From the NCBI GenBank assembly GCA_030841965.1, contig JAUUSJ010000004.1:4715-68714 (forward strand): 64,000 nt of DNA. The letters are read 5' to 3'. Position numbers and translations under genes: made by a program. The notes under the pieces are model-generated. The model was given only the letters and a program-made list of their open reading frames with translations, had not been told where the DNA came from and did no database searches. Origin of the DNA: Blautia sp. (GTDB lineage Bacteria > Bacillota > Clostridia > Lachnospirales > Lachnospiraceae). Positions 17,122 to 27,248 of this stretch are shown piece by piece; the first letter of the stretch is position 1; the number at the start of each line of letters is the position of its first letter.

Positions 17122-18472
17122 TGGAAAGAAAAACAGGAAAAGACAGCTGGCATTCTTTTTTCTCAGTTGGATGATGTTTGTCGGGTTTGCCTTTGCGGCG
17201 GCGCAGTCGGCTGTGACATCGGTCATAAATGAGCTGGAGACAGGAATTATTGATATTTCTCTGAAGGAATATCAGCTTAATGAGAACAAAGAGGAAGTTA
17301 TCTGGCAAGACCAGGTAAATATTATGCCAGGTGCTACGATTTCTAAAATTCCTAAAATTACAAATGAGGCGATGGATTGTTGGGTTCGAGCAAAGGTGAA
17401 GATTTCTTCCAGATTACAGAAGGTGGATTCTCTCTCACTAGAGCAGATAGAGGGGATTTCCGATGACTGGATAAAGATAGGAGAATATTTTTATTATAAG
17501 AAAATATTAAAGTCAAAGGAGACGGTTACCTTGTTTCAGTCCATTCAGATTCCGACAAACTGGAAGGAAGAACATGAGCAAAATGAGATAAAAATGATTG
17601 TACAGGTTGACGCTGTGCAGGCGAAGCATTTTACGCCAAATTTTAGTGGGGATGCTCCATGGGGAGGACTTACAATAGAAAAATGTATCCATGAAGATGG
17701 ATATGATATAAATACCTTTCAAAGAGAGAAAGAGAGCAGTTTGACTGTCCACTATGAGAAAGATGCGAAGAAATTAATTGCCAAGCCAGATGATTTTTTT
17801 GCCCAGTTTGGTGTGCTGATGCCAGGTGATGAACAAGAAGGCAGAGTGGAGATAAAAAATAAGGGAAAAAATCCAGTCAATATTTTCTTTAAGACGGAGG
17901 GATTAGAGGAGGCAAATCTTCTTGAGAAGATTACGCTTACGATTAAGAATCGAGCATCTGATTCCGAGGAAGAGAGAGTCTTGTATGAGGGAAATTTAAG
18001 GTCGAAGGAGCTTGAGGAGTATCTTCTTCTTGGCTGTTATGAGCCGTCCTACGAGGGAGAATTTACGTTCGTACTAAAACTCCCAGAAGAGTTAAATAAT
18101 ACCTATTCTCTCGAGAAGAGAAAAGTAAAATGGTATTTTATGGCGCAGGAGATAGAAGATACTAGTACATCGACGAAGGAGACTCCTGTGACAGTCACTT
18201 CTACAAGAGTACCTGACTCGACGAAGCTTCCTTCTTCGTATTCATCTACAACGAAAAAATATTCCACAAATTATCCGTCCTCTTCTTATCCAGATAATTT
18301 GAAAGAATCGAACCCATATAAAAATGCGGGAGGAGACGGAAGCATTTCTCAAAAAACACAGCCAAAAACAGGGGATATATCAAAGATAGAATTTTTTGTC
18401 ATTTTTGCCATTTTATCTTTGATAGGAATGATAATAACAGCGAAAAATTTAAAAAAGACCAAAAAGGAATAG
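17114..18472 (+). CDS. Cell-wall-anchored TasA-like surface protein (QPKTGD tail)
   Basis: 452 residues. N-terminal signal segment (about 10-30), then a domain resembling its upstream neighbours (NIMPGATISKIPKITNEAMDCWVRAKVKI), a second beta-rich part, a Ser/Thr/Pro-rich linker (about 350-415) and a sortase-type sorting signal: QPKTGD, hydrophobic stretch FFVIFAILSLIGMIITA, then a Lys-rich end. The variant motif QPKTG would be read by a sortase not encoded in this window. It is the only protein of the locus with a visible wall anchor and may attach the fibre to the wall. A terminator follows. Confidence 0.82.
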   Translation: MADGKKNRKRQLAFFFLSWMMFVGFAFAAAQSAVTSVINELETGIIDISLKEYQLNENKEEVIWQDQVNIMPGATISKIPKITNEAMDCWVRAKVKISSRLQKVDSLSLEQIEGISDDWIKIGEYFYYKKILKSKETVTLFQSIQIPTNWKEEHEQNEIKMIVQVDAVQAKHFTPNFSGDAPWGGLTIEKCIHEDGYDINTFQREKESSLTVHYEKDAKKLIAKPDDFFAQFGVLMPGDEQEGRVEIKNKGKNPVNIFFKTEGLEEANLLEKITLTIKNRASDSEEERVLYEGNLRSKELEEYLLLGCYEPSYEGEFTFVLKLPEELNNTYSLEKRKVKWYFMAQEIEDTSTSTKETPVTVTSTRVPDSTKLPSSYSSTTKKYSTNYPSSSYPDNLKESNPYKNAGGDGSISQKTQPKTGDISKIEFFVIFAILSLIGMIITAKNLKKTKKE

Positions 18473-18479
18473 AAAAAAG

Positions 18480-18518
18480 GCTATCACTTCAAATTTATCT
18501 GAGGTGATAGCTTTTTTG
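18480..18518 (+). terminator. Terminator of the surface-fibre locus
   Basis: 11-bp stem (18480-18490 with 18501-18511, one G-T) and a T run. Confidence 0.88.
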
Positions 18519-18554
18519 GCGTGAAAACGAAGAAATTTTATCTAAAATAGGGTA

Positions 18555-18584
18555 GTGACAACTATAAAAGAATTATGTTAAAAT
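18555..18584 (+). promoter_or_regulatory. Candidate promoter of the miaB-mutS-mutL-miaA operon
   Basis: GTGACA (18555-18560), 18-bp spacer, TAAAAT (18579-18584), about 55 bp before the miaB start. Confidence 0.5.
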
Positions 18585-18639
18585 AAAAAGGTTTGAAAGT
18601 TTGCGAAAACAGTTTTATTTTGGAAGGAGAACAGATAGA

Positions 18640-20115
18640 ATGACTGTTATGGATCAGAGATTGGAAGAAATTTTGGATAGTATCGATTTAGCGAGTCAAG
18701 CTCCAAAAGAGGAGCCGATGCGCCAATATTATTTTATAAAAAAATTAAGAGAATGGACAAAAAAGAGAGAACAAGAAATTGGGCATCCACTTTATCTTTG
18801 TACAAAGACATTTGGTTGCCAGATGAATGCGAAGGATTCCGAGAAATTAGAGGGAATTTTGGAGAAAGCCGGGTTAGTAAAATGCGAGGATGAAAATACA
18901 GCAGATTTTATTATCTATAATACTTGTACTGTCCGAGAAAACGCAAATTTAAAGGTGTATGGAAGGCTTGGACATTTAAAGAAGATGAAGAAAAAAAATC
19001 CGAATCTAATGATAGCGCTCTGTGGATGTATGATGCAGGAGAGCACAGTCGTTGATAAAATTACGAAAAGCTATTCTTTTGTGGATATTATTTTTGGAAC
19101 GCATAATATTTTTAAGCTCGCAGAACTTGTATGCAATCGGATTGAGGCGGGTGGCATGATTGTCGATATCTGGAAGGATACAGACCAGATTGTGGAGGAT
19201 TTGCCAAGTGAGAGAAAATATGGCTTTAAATGTGGAATCAATATTATGTACGGTTGCAATAATTTCTGTAGCTACTGTATTGTTCCCTATGTTCGAGGCA
19301 GAGAAAGAAGCAGAAAGCCGGAAGATATTATAAATGAGATAAAAAAGGTCGTCTCAGAGGGTGTTGTGGAGGTAATGCTTCTTGGACAGAACGTTAACTC
19401 CTACGGAAAAACCTTAGATGAGCCGATGACTTTCGCTGCCCTTTTGCAGGAGATAGAAAAGATTGATGGGCTAAAGAGAATTCGCTTTATGACCCCACAT
19501 CCAAAGGATTTATCCGACGAGCTGATTGAGGTGATGGCAAATTCAAAGAAAATATGCAGACATCTGCATCTTCCACTTCAGTCGGGAAGCACAAAGATTT
19601 TAAAGGATATGAACCGCCACTATACAAAGGAACAGTATCTTGCGCTTGTCGAAAAGATTAAGAATCGGATGCCAGATATCGCTCTCACGACAGATATTAT
19701 CGTTGGCTTTCCAGGGGAGACGAGAGAGGACTTTTTAGAGACATTGGATGTTGTGAAAAAGGTTCGCTATGACAGTGCATTTACGTTCCAGTACTCAAAG
19801 AGAACGGGGACAAGAGCTGCGCTGATGGAAAATCAGATTCCAAAGGAGGAGGTACAGCGAAATTTTGATGAATTATTAAGTACTGTGTCTGAAATTTCAA
19901 AAGAGCAGATTAAAAAGCTTGAGGGAACTGTCCAGGAAGTTTTGGTTGAGGAGAAGAATGACCATGACGCTAGATTAGTGACAGGAAGATTATCCAATAA
20001 TACATTGGTACATTTTGAGGGAGACGAATCAGATATCGGAAATTTGATACCGGTATATCTAAAGGAGGAAAAGGGATTTTACTATATTGGAGAGCGAGTT
20101 AATAGAGAGAGATAG
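18640..20115 (+). CDS. miaB: tRNA-2-methylthio-N6-dimethylallyladenosine synthase MiaB
   Basis: 491 residues from ATG 18640, with SD GGAAGGAGA 9 nt upstream; an upstream TTG at 18601 has no such support. Radical SAM methylthiotransferase: N-terminal UPF0004 domain with three cluster Cys (TFGCQMNAKDSE, NTCTVRENA, CGCMMQE), the radical SAM motif CNNFCSYCIVPYVRGRERSR, and a C-terminal TRAM domain. It adds the 2-methylthio group to i6A37 of tRNAs. miaA, which makes the i6A substrate, lies three genes downstream in the same operon. Confidence 0.96.
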   Translation: MTVMDQRLEEILDSIDLASQAPKEEPMRQYYFIKKLREWTKKREQEIGHPLYLCTKTFGCQMNAKDSEKLEGILEKAGLVKCEDENTADFIIYNTCTVRENANLKVYGRLGHLKKMKKKNPNLMIALCGCMMQESTVVDKITKSYSFVDIIFGTHNIFKLAELVCNRIEAGGMIVDIWKDTDQIVEDLPSERKYGFKCGINIMYGCNNFCSYCIVPYVRGRERSRKPEDIINEIKKVVSEGVVEVMLLGQNVNSYGKTLDEPMTFAALLQEIEKIDGLKRIRFMTPHPKDLSDELIEVMANSKKICRHLHLPLQSGSTKILKDMNRHYTKEQYLALVEKIKNRMPDIALTTDIIVGFPGETREDFLETLDVVKKVRYDSAFTFQYSKRTGTRAALMENQIPKEEVQRNFDELLSTVSEISKEQIKKLEGTVQEVLVEEKNDHDARLVTGRLSNNTLVHFEGDESDIGNLIPVYLKEEKGFYYIGERVNRER

Positions 20116-20129
20116 AAAGGGATAAAACG

Positions 20130-22769
20130 ATGGCAAAATTAACGCCGATGATGCAGCAGTATATGAAGACAAAAGAAGAATATAAGGACTGTATTTTATT
20201 TTACCGTCTTGGAGATTTTTATGAGATGTTTTTTGAGGATGCGAAAACTGCGGCGAGAGAGTTGGAAATTACGTTAACTGGAAAAAACTGTGGATTGGAA
20301 GAGAGGGCACCGATGTGCGGAGTTCCCTTTCACGCCTATGAGAATTATTTGAATCGATTAGTGGAGAAGGGATATAAAGTAGCCATCTGTGAACAGGTTG
20401 AAGACCCAAAAACTGCCAAGGGAATTGTAAAGCGGGAGGTTATTCGAGTTGTCACACCGGGAACGAAGTTATCAGGAAGTACGTTGGAGGAAGAAAAGCA
20501 TAATTATATTATGTGTGTCTTCTGCGAGAATCCAAGATTTGGAATTGCGGTCTGCGACGTGACGACGGGAGAATTTTTGACGACAGAACTGGATTCTTTG
20601 TCCATGCTCCTTGATGAGATAAATAAATTTATGCCTGCTGAGATTATATGCAATGAGGCGTTTTTTATCTGTGGGGTAGACTTAAATCAGATAAAGGACA
20701 AGGTTGGAGCTTTGGTCAATCAGATTGCGAGCTATCATTTTCAGGAAGAGGAATGTGAGGATATTTTAAAAAGACAGTATAAACTTCACAATATAGAGGG
20801 ACTTGGAATTAGCGAATATCCGCTCGGAATATTGGCATGTGGAGGACTGCTTTCTTATCTTCATGAGACACAAAAAAATGAGCTTCAACATTTATCACTT
20901 GTAAAGCCTTACTCTATGAGTGAGTATATGAGGATTGACACCGCCACGAGGAGAAACTTGGAGCTTTGTGAGACAATGAGAGAGAAGAAGAAAAAGGGCT
21001 CTCTCTTATGGGTATTAGATAAGACGAAGACAGCGATGGGAGCGAGACTGCTTCGAACTTATGTGGAGCAGCCTCTCCTTAAAAAAGAAGAGATTGAAAA
21101 GAGACTCTCGGCAGTCGAGACTTTCTATGATGATATTATGCTAAGAGAAGAGATGAGAGAGTATCTAAACTCCATCTATGATTTGGAGAGATTGACGACA
21201 AAGATTAGTTATGGGACGGCAAATCCGAGGGATTTGATTGCGTTTAAAAATTCGCTGGAACTTTTGCCGACGATAAGACAGTTGCTCTCTGCTGCCGAGG
21301 ATTCGCTTCTTAGTGAGTGCTTTGAGGAGCTCGATGAGCTTAGAGATTTGTATGAATTGCTCGACGAGACAATTGTGGAAGACCCTCCGATTCAGATTAC
21401 AGAGGGTGGAATCATAAAGAGTGGATATTCAGAAGAACTCGATATGTTAAAAGCGGCGAAGACGGAGGGAAAAACTTGGCTTGCTGATTTAGAGGGAAAA
21501 GAGAGAGAAAAGACGGGAATTAAGAATTTAAAAATTAAATATAATAAAGTATTTCACTATTATTTTGAGGTGACAAATTCCTATAAAAATCTTGTCCCAG
21601 ATTATTTTATCCGAAAACAGACATTGACGAATGCGGAGCGCTATACGACCGAAGAGCTTGAAAAGATTGCCGAGACGATTCTAAACTCGGAGGATAAGCT
21701 ATATGGATTAGAGTACGATATTTTTGTAAAGTTGAGAAATGATATCGCTGGTGAGATGGAGCGTATTAAGCGAACTGCGCATGCGGTGGCGAAAATTGAC
21801 GTATTTTGTTCTCTCGCCGCGGTCGCATCCAATAATAACTATGTTCGCCCAAAGATGAATACGACGGGTGTCATCTCAATCAAGGATGGACGACATCCAG
21901 TCGTAGAGAAAATGCTATCAAACGATTCTTTTATCGCCAATGACGTGTATTTGGACCAGAAAAAGCATAAGATTTCTATTATCACAGGTCCGAATATGGC
22001 GGGAAAATCTACTTATATGAGACAGACGGCGCTTATTGTACATATGGCGCAGATGGGCTCATTTGTCCCAGCGTCCGAGGCAAATATCGGCATTGTGGAC
22101 CGAATCTTTACGAGAGTCGGAGCTTCGGATGATTTAAGTTCCGGACAGAGTACGTTTATGGTAGAGATGAATGAGGTGGCAAATATTTTGCGAAATGCCA
22201 CAAAGAATAGTCTCTTGATTTTAGATGAGATTGGTCGAGGGACAAGTACCTTTGACGGACTTAGTATTGCGTGGGCTGTTGTGGAGTATATTAGTGATAA
22301 AAAATTGCTCGGAGCGAAGACCCTTTTTGCGACACATTACCATGAGTTGATGGAGTTAGAGGGAAAAATTCCAGATGTCAATAATTATTGTATCTCTGTC
22401 AAAGAGCAGGGAGATGATATTGTTTTCCTTAGGAAAATTATTCCGGGAGGGGCAGATAAAAGCTACGGAATCCAGGTTGCGAGATTAGCGGGGGTTCCCC
22501 AGCAGGTGATAGACCGCGCAAAAGAAATTGCAAAGACCTTAAATGAGGAAGATATTGTCGCTAAAGTCCGAAAGCTTCCTGCGGCAGAAAATAAGAAAAA
22601 GCAAAAGAAAGAAGAAGAGCCAAAGCAGTTGAATTTCTTTGATGAGCTAAAGAAGAATAAAGAGGAATCCGACGTGCTTAAGGAGATGAGAGAAATTGAT
22701 TTATCCAATACGACACCGATGCAGGCGATGCAATTTCTCTATACATGGCAGGAAAAATTAAAAAAGTAG
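20130..22769 (+). CDS. mutS: DNA mismatch repair protein MutS
   Basis: 879 residues. Mismatch-reading N-terminal domain with the Phe-X-Glu motif in LGDFYEMFFEDA, followed by connector, lever and clamp domains and a C-terminal ABC-type ATPase: Walker A GPNMAGKSTYMRQ, signature DDLSSGQSTFMVEM, Walker B LLILDEIGRGTSTFDG. Recognises base mismatches and recruits MutL. Fourteen bp after miaB and 18 bp before mutL. Length and layout typical. Confidence 0.97.
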   Translation: MAKLTPMMQQYMKTKEEYKDCILFYRLGDFYEMFFEDAKTAARELEITLTGKNCGLEERAPMCGVPFHAYENYLNRLVEKGYKVAICEQVEDPKTAKGIVKREVIRVVTPGTKLSGSTLEEEKHNYIMCVFCENPRFGIAVCDVTTGEFLTTELDSLSMLLDEINKFMPAEIICNEAFFICGVDLNQIKDKVGALVNQIASYHFQEEECEDILKRQYKLHNIEGLGISEYPLGILACGGLLSYLHETQKNELQHLSLVKPYSMSEYMRIDTATRRNLELCETMREKKKKGSLLWVLDKTKTAMGARLLRTYVEQPLLKKEEIEKRLSAVETFYDDIMLREEMREYLNSIYDLERLTTKISYGTANPRDLIAFKNSLELLPTIRQLLSAAEDSLLSECFEELDELRDLYELLDETIVEDPPIQITEGGIIKSGYSEELDMLKAAKTEGKTWLADLEGKEREKTGIKNLKIKYNKVFHYYFEVTNSYKNLVPDYFIRKQTLTNAERYTTEELEKIAETILNSEDKLYGLEYDIFVKLRNDIAGEMERIKRTAHAVAKIDVFCSLAAVASNNNYVRPKMNTTGVISIKDGRHPVVEKMLSNDSFIANDVYLDQKKHKISIITGPNMAGKSTYMRQTALIVHMAQMGSFVPASEANIGIVDRIFTRVGASDDLSSGQSTFMVEMNEVANILRNATKNSLLILDEIGRGTSTFDGLSIAWAVVEYISDKKLLGAKTLFATHYHELMELEGKIPDVNNYCISVKEQGDDIVFLRKIIPGGADKSYGIQVARLAGVPQQVIDRAKEIAKTLNEEDIVAKVRKLPAAENKKKQKKEEEPKQLNFFDELKKNKEESDVLKEMREIDLSNTTPMQAMQFLYTWQEKLKK

Positions 22770-22787
22770 AGAAGGAAGGAGAGGCAA

Positions 22788-24851
22788 ATGGCGGAAATTA
22801 AATTATTGGACCAAAATACAATTAATCAGATTGCGGCGGGCGAGGTTATTGAGAGACCATCTTCTGTAGTGAAAGAATTGGTGGAAAATGCGATGGATGC
22901 CAAGGCGACGATGATTACTGTCGAGATAAAAGAGGGTGGAATTGACTTTATCCGAATTACAGATAATGGGTTTGGAATCGAAAAAGAACAGGTAGAGACT
23001 GCCTTTTTGCCTCATGCCACGAGCAAAATCCGAAGAATCGAAGACTTACTCGATGTGGCTTCTCTCGGATTTCGAGGGGAGGCACTTGCGAGTATCGCGA
23101 GCGTCGCAAAGGTAGAGCTTATTACAAAGACAGACCAGAGCATGACAGGAGTTCGATATCAGATTGAGGGCGGCAAGGAAGTAGGAAGAGAAGAGATTGG
23201 ATGCCCTGTCGGGACAACTTTTGTGGTGAGACATTTATTTTATAATACTCCTGCGAGAAGGAAATTTCTAAAATCTAAAAACAGCGAGGCAGGCTATATC
23301 GAGCAGCTTTTATACCATCTCGCTCTCAGTCATCCGAATATATCTTTTAAATTTATTGTCAATAATAAAAATAAGCTTAATACGAATGGAAATGGTAGCC
23401 TAAAGGATGTGATTTATCAGATTTATGGAAGAGAGACAGCCTCGAATCTTATCGCAATGAAGGCGGAAAATTCCTTTATGAAAATAGAGGGATTTATCGG
23501 AAAGCCAGTGCTCTCGAGGGGAAACCGCCAGTCGGAGACTTATTTTATCAATAAGAGATATATTAAGAGTAAACTCATAAATAGAGCGATTGAGGAGGCG
23601 TATAAATCATTTACGATGGTACATAAGTACCCGTTTACGGTTCTTCATATTGAGATAAAGCCAGAGCTTTTGGATGTCAATGTCCATCCAGCGAAGATGG
23701 AAGTGCGAATGAAAAGAGAGGAGGAGGTTTACTCTTTTCTCTATACGACACTTCGGGAGGCATTGAATCGAAGGGAGATGATTCCAGATATTTCTCTTGG
23801 AGAAGGCAAAAAGGAGAAAGTAAAACCTAAGGAGAGAATCGAGCCGTTTGAGGTAAAGCGAGGAGGCTATCTCTCTCCCTACACGAAGCCGAAAATATTA
23901 AGAGAGAGCGATGATTTCTTTGAAAAGCCAAGGAGTATGACAAAGGCTGAGCAGAGAGAGAAGATAAGACAGGAACTTAAAACTTTAGAGGAAGTATTAA
24001 AACCAAGAGAGGATGGAGAAGAAAAAGAACAGGTTTCTAGCGCAGAGAGCAAGATACAAAGTGACTATACTGGAAATGATGAGATAAATGGTGTCAGCAT
24101 AGAAAAATCCGATGAGAAAAAAGTTTTAGAGAGTGAGAAGTTATTAGGGAATGAAAGGTTAGAGGAAGGGCGAGAAGAAGATAGAGAATACTTAGGGAAA
24201 GAGGAGAAAAGTGATTCAAGAAAACAAGAACAGCTTAGTCTTTTTACGGAGGAGGAAAAAAAGCAACAAAAGAAGAAATATAAAATTATTGGCTCTCTCT
24301 TTGATACTTATTGGCTATTAGAGGGAGAAGATAAATTATTTATGCTCGACCAACATGCGGCTCATGAGAAGGTGATGTTTGAGAAATTGATGGAGCAAAA
24401 AAAGCAGCAGAAGATATATGAGCAGCAGTTAAATCCTCCGATTGTCGTCTCGCTCACGCTGAATGAACAGGAAATGATACAAAAATATGAGAGACAGTTT
24501 AAGGAACTTGGATTTACGATAGAGGAATTTGGAAGTAATGAGTATTGTATCCGAACAGTTCCCGCCAATTTATATGGTCTGGGGGAGAGAGAGGTCTTGG
24601 TAGAGATGATAGACCAGCTTTGTGAGGATGGAATTTTATTGGAGCCAGATAAGATTTTTTATAAAATTGCGACGATGGCGTGCAAGGCGGCGGTAAAGGG
24701 AAATCAAAAATTATCTCTGCAAGAAGCCCAGGCTTTAGTGGAGCAGTTGATGAGTCTGGAAAATCCGTATACTTGTCCGCATGGACGTCCCGTATTTATC
24801 TCAATGTCCAAGACGGAGATTGAAAAAATGTTTAAGAGGATTCAGTCCTAG
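22788..24851 (+). CDS. mutL: DNA mismatch repair endonuclease MutL
   Basis: 687 residues. GHKL ATPase N-terminus with ELVENAMDAKAT, DNGFGIEKEQ and LGFRGEALASIAS, a long charged linker (about 350-490), then a C-terminal dimer domain with the metal-binding endonuclease motif DQHAAHEKVMFE and CPHGRP. The DQHA motif shows the nicking type of MutL found in bacteria without MutH. The linker is rich in Glu/Lys/Arg and poorly conserved in the family. Confidence 0.96.
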   Translation: MAEIKLLDQNTINQIAAGEVIERPSSVVKELVENAMDAKATMITVEIKEGGIDFIRITDNGFGIEKEQVETAFLPHATSKIRRIEDLLDVASLGFRGEALASIASVAKVELITKTDQSMTGVRYQIEGGKEVGREEIGCPVGTTFVVRHLFYNTPARRKFLKSKNSEAGYIEQLLYHLALSHPNISFKFIVNNKNKLNTNGNGSLKDVIYQIYGRETASNLIAMKAENSFMKIEGFIGKPVLSRGNRQSETYFINKRYIKSKLINRAIEEAYKSFTMVHKYPFTVLHIEIKPELLDVNVHPAKMEVRMKREEEVYSFLYTTLREALNRREMIPDISLGEGKKEKVKPKERIEPFEVKRGGYLSPYTKPKILRESDDFFEKPRSMTKAEQREKIRQELKTLEEVLKPREDGEEKEQVSSAESKIQSDYTGNDEINGVSIEKSDEKKVLESEKLLGNERLEEGREEDREYLGKEEKSDSRKQEQLSLFTEEEKKQQKKKYKIIGSLFDTYWLLEGEDKLFMLDQHAAHEKVMFEKLMEQKKQQKIYEQQLNPPIVVSLTLNEQEMIQKYERQFKELGFTIEEFGSNEYCIRTVPANLYGLGEREVLVEMIDQLCEDGILLEPDKIFYKIATMACKAAVKGNQKLSLQEAQALVEQLMSLENPYTCPHGRPVFISMSKTEIEKMFKRIQS

Positions 24852-24867
24852 TAAGGAGATGGGGTTT

Positions 24868-25824
24868 ATGGAGAAAAAATCACTGATTGTTTTAACTGGC
24901 CCTACGGCGGTCGGAAAGACAGAATTATCGATAGAATTGGCGAAAAAGATAAATGGAGAAATTATTAGTGCGGATTCTATGCAGATTTATAAATATATGG
25001 ATATTGGAACTGCAAAGATAAAAAAAGAAGAGATGAGGGGTGTGAGACATTATTTGGTGGATGAGCTAGAGCCGACAGATGAGTTTCATATCGTTAAATT
25101 TCAGGAGATGGCAAAGGCGGCGATGGAGGAAATCTGGAGCAGAGGAAAGATTCCAATTCTAGTCGGAGGAACGGGATTTTATATTCAATCGATTGTCTAT
25201 GATATTGATTTTTCGACTGAGGGGGAAAAAGACGGGTATCGCCAGCAGCTAGAGCAATTGGCAAAAGAAAAAGGTGCTATCTGGCTTCACACAGAACTGG
25301 AAAAGGTAGACCCCGTCTCAGCTGAAAAAATTCATCCAAATAATATAAAAAAGGTGATTCGAGCTTTGGAATATTATAAGGAAAACCAAGCTCCAATCTC
25401 AGCTCATAATAAGGAGCAGATGCAAAAGGAATCTCCATATCATTTTGCGTATTTTGTTTTAAATCGAGATAGGAAGGTCTTGTATGAGAGAATTGATAAG
25501 AGGGTAGACCTTATGATACAGGAGGGATTAGTGGAGGAAGTCAGAGGCTTAAAAGAGAGAGGATATACGAAAGAGCTTGTGTCCATGCAGGGACTTGGAT
25601 ATAAGGAGATTTTAGATTATCTGGACGGAGAATATAGCTTAGAAGACGCCATTTACCGCCTAAAGAGGGATACGAGACATTTCGCAAAGAGGCAGCTTAC
25701 CTGGTTCCGAAGAGAGAGGGAGACGATTTTTGTCGAGAAGGAAAAGTTTGCATCTGACGAGGAGATTCTATCTTTTATGATGAAAAAATTAAGAGAGAAA
25801 GAGATAATACCTATAAATAAATAG
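24868..25824 (+). CDS. miaA: tRNA dimethylallyltransferase MiaA
   Basis: 318 residues from ATG 24868, with SD AAGGAG 9 nt upstream; the reading frame runs further upstream into mutL but that overlap is not coding. P-loop TGPTAVGKTELSIELA, ADSMQIYKYMDIGTAK and GGTGFYIQSI are the family's substrate-binding motifs. It transfers dimethylallyl to A37 of tRNAs, the step before MiaB. Confidence 0.96.
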   Translation: MEKKSLIVLTGPTAVGKTELSIELAKKINGEIISADSMQIYKYMDIGTAKIKKEEMRGVRHYLVDELEPTDEFHIVKFQEMAKAAMEEIWSRGKIPILVGGTGFYIQSIVYDIDFSTEGEKDGYRQQLEQLAKEKGAIWLHTELEKVDPVSAEKIHPNNIKKVIRALEYYKENQAPISAHNKEQMQKESPYHFAYFVLNRDRKVLYERIDKRVDLMIQEGLVEEVRGLKERGYTKELVSMQGLGYKEILDYLDGEYSLEDAIYRLKRDTRHFAKRQLTWFRRERETIFVEKEKFASDEEILSFMMKKLREKEIIPINK

Positions 25825-25844
25825 AAAGAACGAGGAAAAAGAAA

Positions 25845-27149
25845 ATGTATGATATAGAAGAACAGTATGAGGCGATGGGAATCTCGAGAGAGGTATATCA
25901 GTTTTGTACAAAAATTGAGAGTGAATTAAGACAAAGATTTCATGTAATCGATGAGATTGCAGAGTATAATCAGTTAAAAGTGATTGGTGCGATGCAAAAA
26001 AATCGCCTTGCGGAGGAGCATTTTGCGGGGACAACGGGATATGGATATAATGATAGCGGAAGAGAAGTGTTGGAAAAAATTTATGCCGATGTTTTTCACA
26101 CCGAGGACGCCCTTGTAAGACCACAGATTACTTGTGGAACTCACGCCCTTGCGTTGGCGCTTTTTTCCAATTTAAGACCAGGAGATATTTTGCTCTCCCC
26201 AGTCGGAAAACCGTATGATACTTTGGAGGAGGTAATCGGAATTCGTGACTCTAAAGGCTCTTTAAAGGAGTATGGAATTGGCTATAGGCAGATAGATTTA
26301 ATCGACGACAGAGAATTTGACTATGAAAATATTGAAAAAGCATTGCAAGATACGAATATTAAGCTTGTCACAATTCAAAGGTCAAAGGGATATGCCACAA
26401 GACCTACGTTTTCTGTAGAGCAGATAGGAGAATTGATTCAGTTTATAAAAAAGAGAAGACCAGAAGTTATCTGTATGGTAGATAATTGCTATGGAGAGTT
26501 TACTGGCAAGCTAGAGCCGACGGATTTGGGGGCAGATATGATTGTCGGTTCTCTTATTAAAAATCCAGGTGGCGGTCTTGCACCGATAGGTGGATATATT
26601 TGTGGAAAGAAAGAATGTGTGGAGAATGCGGCGTACCGTCTCACTTCACCGGGGCTTGGCAAGGAGGTTGGAGCTACGCTTGGAGTGACAAAGCAGTTTA
26701 TTCAGGGACTTTTCTTTGCTCCTACTGTGACAGCAAGTGCCCTAAAGGGCGCAATTTTTGCGGCGAATATTTATGAGAAATTAGGTTTTCGTGTTATTCC
26801 AAACGCGGTGGAGGAGAGATATGATATTATTCAGGCAGTAGAATTTGGAAAACCAGAGTATGTCATTGCTTTTTGTGAGGGAATTCAAAAGGCGGCGCCG
26901 GTAGATAGCTATGTTGTGCCTGTTCCATGGGATATGCCAGGCTACGATAGTGAGGTCATTATGGCGGCGGGGGCATTTATGTCAGGCTCCTCGATTGAGC
27001 TCAGTGCGGACGCACCGATTCGACCACCGTATGCAGTATATTTTCAGGGAGGTCTCACCTATCCACATGCCAAGTATGGAATTATGATGTCTCTTCAGAG
27101 AATTTGTGAGAAGACTGGTCTAAAACTTCCACAAGATGAGGAAAGATAA
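25845..27149 (+). CDS. YnbB-like PLP-dependent protein (aluminium-resistance / methionine gamma-lyase family)
   Basis: 434 residues. A cysteine/methionine-metabolism-type fold I PLP enzyme: PLP-binding CGTHALALALF, Asp in VDNCYGEF and the Schiff-base Lys in IVGSLIKNPGGG. The family is named aluminium-resistance protein or methionine gamma-lyase family; its true substrate is not settled. It commonly follows miaA in Clostridia, as here (20 bp gap), suggesting it is the last gene of the mut/mia operon. Confidence 0.88.
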   Translation: MYDIEEQYEAMGISREVYQFCTKIESELRQRFHVIDEIAEYNQLKVIGAMQKNRLAEEHFAGTTGYGYNDSGREVLEKIYADVFHTEDALVRPQITCGTHALALALFSNLRPGDILLSPVGKPYDTLEEVIGIRDSKGSLKEYGIGYRQIDLIDDREFDYENIEKALQDTNIKLVTIQRSKGYATRPTFSVEQIGELIQFIKKRRPEVICMVDNCYGEFTGKLEPTDLGADMIVGSLIKNPGGGLAPIGGYICGKKECVENAAYRLTSPGLGKEVGATLGVTKQFIQGLFFAPTVTASALKGAIFAANIYEKLGFRVIPNAVEERYDIIQAVEFGKPEYVIAFCEGIQKAAPVDSYVVPVPWDMPGYDSEVIMAAGAFMSGSSIELSADAPIRPPYAVYFQGGLTYPHAKYGIMMSLQRICEKTGLKLPQDEER

Positions 27150-27248
27150 TATTTTTTGTGAAATCTTGTGTACAAAAAAAATGAAATATGATAACATAAA
27201 TATGGTTTCTTTTAAAATGATAGGAATGGGAGAATAGATTGGAGGTCT

